Source: JAJYTL01 sp046705265
Lineage (GTDB): Bacteria; Pseudomonadota; Alphaproteobacteria; Ferrovibrionales; Ferrovibrionaceae
Length of the DNA: 9,157 nucleotides
NCBI GenBank assembly: GCA_046705265.1
Contig: JBJKQL010000016.1
Location: forward strand, 1 to 9,157
Reading direction: 5' to 3'
Shown here: one piece after another, positions 7,237 to 9,157 of the stretch
How positions within the stretch are numbered: position 1 is the first letter of the stretch
How the letters are laid out: each line of letters starts with the position of its first letter
Notes under the pieces: model-generated
Seen by the model: the letters and a program-made list of their open reading frames with translations, nothing else
Told to the model about the DNA's origin: nothing
The model's database searches: none
Made by a program: the position numbers and the translations under genes

Positions 7237-7370
7237 CTAGTAGAGCGGCTCCTTGAAACGAATCATTACGAGTGATTTTCCAACAGCCTCAACAACGTGC
7301 ATTTAACGAGGAAAAACTGCTTGTCCATTGTGCCCCCCATAGGATTCGGATCAAGGAAGCGGTCTACTAG
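7237..7370. mobile_element. 134-bp MITE-like element with 28-bp terminal inverted repeats
   Basis: The left end (7237-7264) begins ctagtagagcggctccttga and the right end, read on the minus strand (7370-7343), begins ctagtagaccgcttccttga. The 28-bp arms match at 23 positions and both run on to cgaatc. The interior has no open frame and is AT-richer than the neighbourhood. CTAG stands at both extremes (7237-7240 and 7367-7370). This fits insertion of an element beginning GTAGA into the TA of a CTAG target, as known for IS630/Tc1-mariner transposases, with TA duplicated. No matching transposase is in the window. It could instead be a structured non-mobile repeat. Confidence 0.65.
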
Positions 7371-7474
7371 ACCCAACTTCCGCAGTTTGGGTGTTTGCGG
7401 AGGGAAAAACTGGCGGAAACGCTAGGGTTTTTAGCGGGACCGCCGATTTGTGGTGCTAAATATATGGAATTTTG

Positions 7475-7497
7475 ATTCGAGTTTTGTTGACTCGAAT
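7475..7497 (+). promoter_or_regulatory. leader hairpin upstream of the transposase
   Basis: A perfect 8-bp stem, attcgagt (7475-7482) and actcgaat (7490-7497), with a 7-base loop. No T-run follows, so a simple intrinsic terminator is unlikely. Its place in the transposase leader would fit a barrier to read-through transcription or translation from outside the element; that role is inferred. Confidence 0.4.
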
Positions 7498-7513
7498 GAC
7501 GAATGTGTGGTGT

Positions 7514-7530
7514 CTTCGCTGTAACGAAGG
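7514..7530 (+). promoter_or_regulatory. ribosome binding site within a small hairpin
   Basis: The Shine-Dalgarno sequence GAAGG (7526-7530) lies nine bases before ATG 7540. Four of its bases are in the 3' arm of a 5-bp stem, cttcg (7514-7518) with cgaag (7525-7529), loop ctgtaa. It fixes the start codon and may lower translation. Confidence 0.4.
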
Positions 7531-7539
7531 TGCCGCGCG

Positions 7540-9157
7540 ATGTTTGTCCGTGTCAAGAAAATCGGTGGTTACGAGTACCTCTACCTGGTGGAGAACGCAC
7601 GCGAGGGCGGCCGTCACGTGCAGCGGGTGGTCAAGTCACTCGGCCGCAAGGACGAGGTCGAGGGCTCCGGTCTTCTGGATTCGTTGATCGCCTCCGCGGC
7701 GCGCCATTCCCGGCGCTCCATCGTGCTGTCGAGTTTTTACCGAGGCGAGTTGCCGGAACTGACGCGAACCAGCATCGGGCCGGATCTCCTGTTCGGCCGG
7801 CTGTGGCAGGAAAGCGGCTGCCGGGAGGTGCTTCTCGCCATGCTCGAAGGCCGGCAGTTCGGCTTCGACGTCGAGCGGGCGATTTACATGACGGTGCTGC
7901 ACCGGCTGATGGTCTCCGGTTCCGACCGGCATGCCAGCACTTGGCGGGAGGATTTCTGGATTCCCGGCGCCGAGGGGTTGACCCTGGATCATGCCTACAA
8001 GGCGATGGCCTGGCTCGGCGAGGAGACCGAGCCGGGACGCACCCTGACGGACGCCATCGAGGAAGCGCTTTATCGGCATCGCCAACCGCTGCTCGGCGAG
8101 GTGTCGGTGGCTTTCTTCGACACCACGAGCCTTTACTTCGAGGGCCGGGGCGGAGAGACGCTGGGGCGGCGGGGCCATTCCAAGGATTACCGGCCCCACC
8201 TCAACCAAGTCGTGCTCGGCATCGTGCTGGATGGCTCGGATCGGCCGATCGCCTCCTTTCTTCTGCCTGGCAATACGGCGGATGTGACCACGCTGTTGCC
8301 GGTGGTGCGCCGGCTGAAGGAGCGTTTTGACATCGGTCGGGCCTGCGTCGTTGCCGATCGCGGCATGATCAGCACGGCGACCATCGCCGGTCTGGAGGCC
8401 GCAGGCGTCGACTACATTCTCGGTGTCCGAGAGCGCTCCACGCGCGAGGTCTTCAGCGAGGTGATCGAGGATGACGGCGCCACCGTGCCGCTGGTCATTC
8501 CGCGCCAGAAGGGGCAGACCGAGCTCGCCGTCAAGGACATGACGCTTGGCTCTCGCCGCTATGTGATTTGCCGCAACGAGGAAGAGGCCGGAAAGGATGC
8601 CGAAAGCCGGGCCCGGATCCTCGCCAGCCTGGAAGCCAAGCTGGCGGGCGGCGACAAGAACCTGGTTGCCAATGCCGGCTATCGCCGCTTTCTCAAGACC
8701 CCCATGGGCGACGGCTTCACGATCGATCCCGCCCGGGTCGAGGCCGACGCCAGGTTCGATGGTTTGTTCGTGCTCCGGACCAACACCAGAATGTCGGCCC
8801 TCCAGGTCGTCCTCCGCTATCGCAATTTGCTCGCGGTGGAGGAGACCTTCAAAACCGCCAAGGCGCTTCTCACCACCCGGCCGATCTATCACAAGACCGA
8901 TCGCGGAATTCGCGGTCATGTGTTTTGCACGTTCCTGGCCCTCGTGCTGCGCACCGAACTGATGGTCAGGCTCGCCGCCCGGCGCACCAGGACCGTCGAA
9001 TGGAATTGCCTCATCGATGATCTCGCCGACCTCAGCCGGATCGAGGTCGAGCAAGACGGACGCCGCGCTCTGCTCAGAACCGCGCCCGGGGCCACCATCG
9101 ATCCTGTTTGCCGGGCCATCGGCATTGCCCTTCCCCCTGTCTACCAGGAGATGCCAC
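7540..9157 (+). CDS. IS1634-family transposase, 3' end beyond window
   Basis: A DDE transposase of the IS1634 group (IS4 superfamily). I translated 539 codons from ATG 7540 without a stop; the frame is still open at base 9157, so only a short C-terminus should be missing. The start (MFVRVKKIGGYEYLYLVENA, preceded by GAAGG) is typical. The catalytic residues are D194 (FFDTTSLYFEG), D273 (VVADRGM) and E434 (VEETFKTAKALLTTRPIYH), followed by the usual RGIRGHVFCTFLALVL segment. It differs clearly in sequence from the broken transposase on the other strand, so the two are separate family members, not copies of one element. It looks intact as far as seen. A long minus-strand frame over the same bases is a codon-bias shadow. 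Confidence 0.92.
   Translation, partial: MFVRVKKIGGYEYLYLVENAREGGRHVQRVVKSLGRKDEVEGSGLLDSLIASAARHSRRSIVLSSFYRGELPELTRTSIGPDLLFGRLWQESGCREVLLAMLEGRQFGFDVERAIYMTVLHRLMVSGSDRHASTWREDFWIPGAEGLTLDHAYKAMAWLGEETEPGRTLTDAIEEALYRHRQPLLGEVSVAFFDTTSLYFEGRGGETLGRRGHSKDYRPHLNQVVLGIVLDGSDRPIASFLLPGNTADVTTLLPVVRRLKERFDIGRACVVADRGMISTATIAGLEAAGVDYILGVRERSTREVFSEVIEDDGATVPLVIPRQKGQTELAVKDMTLGSRRYVICRNEEEAGKDAESRARILASLEAKLAGGDKNLVANAGYRRFLKTPMGDGFTIDPARVEADARFDGLFVLRTNTRMSALQVVLRYRNLLAVEETFKTAKALLTTRPIYHKTDRGIRGHVFCTFLALVLRTELMVRLAARRTRTVEWNCLIDDLADLSRIEVEQDGRRALLRTAPGATIDPVCRAIGIALPPVYQEMP

Larger units (their letters stand above)
7371..9157 (+). mobile_element. second IS1634-family insertion sequence, right part outside window
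   Basis: The left tip is placed at 7371, where acccaacttccgcagtttgg begins. It matches the tip at 5229 in 14 of 15 bases and is the inverted counterpart of 7217-7236 (17 of 20). The transposase starts 169 bp further on and runs off the window, so the right tip and target duplication cannot be examined. The 5' leader contains two hairpins, listed separately. Confidence 0.5.

Noticed and set aside
7636..9054. 472-residue minus-strand open frame opposite the second transposase
   Set aside because: The plus strand encodes a clear DDE transposase with all three catalytic residues; the antisense translation has no recognisable domain.

Overview
The window is GC-rich DNA, most likely from an alphaproteobacterium. 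Hyphomicrobiales is my guess, from codon use, the YidH-type protein, the form of the xanthine dehydrogenase-family gene and the mix of insertion sequences; no rRNA or tRNA is present to settle it. It reads as an accessory segment: two chromosomal-type genes with insertion sequences on both sides.

Left (1 to about 1635): an IS1380-family element with an intact 463-residue transposase; its left tip lies outside the window. Middle (1773-5033): a divergent pair, with a small three-helix YidH/DUF202 membrane protein on the minus strand and, on the plus strand, a single-chain enzyme that fuses two [2Fe-2S] domains to a molybdopterin-binding domain (about 910 residues, the layout of Desulfovibrio aldehyde oxidoreductase Mop). 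The iron-sulfur half keeps all eight cysteines. The molybdenum half looks eroded at two signature positions, and each of these now carries a short in-frame tandem repeat. Where the catalytic Lys-x-x-Gly-Glu motif is expected, the protein reads KIIGP three times, with Pro in place of Glu.

Right (about 5229-9157): two IS1634-family transposase genes face away from each other. The minus-strand one (5316-7084) is broken by a one-base deletion near 6306; the plus-strand one (7540 onward) is open to the end of the window. Between them lies a 134-bp element (7237-7370) with 28-bp imperfect terminal inverted repeats and CTAG at both ends, best read as a MITE, possibly mobilised by an IS630-type transposase. 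Removing it leaves a palindrome centred on CTAG, whose two arms look like the abutting tips of the two IS1634-type elements.

Working together: nothing shows the two cellular genes acting in one pathway; they share only a divergent 156-bp spacer. No FAD subunit, cytochrome partner or XdhC-type maturation factor is present. The main points of interest are the possibly degenerate molybdoenzyme and the nested small mobile element.
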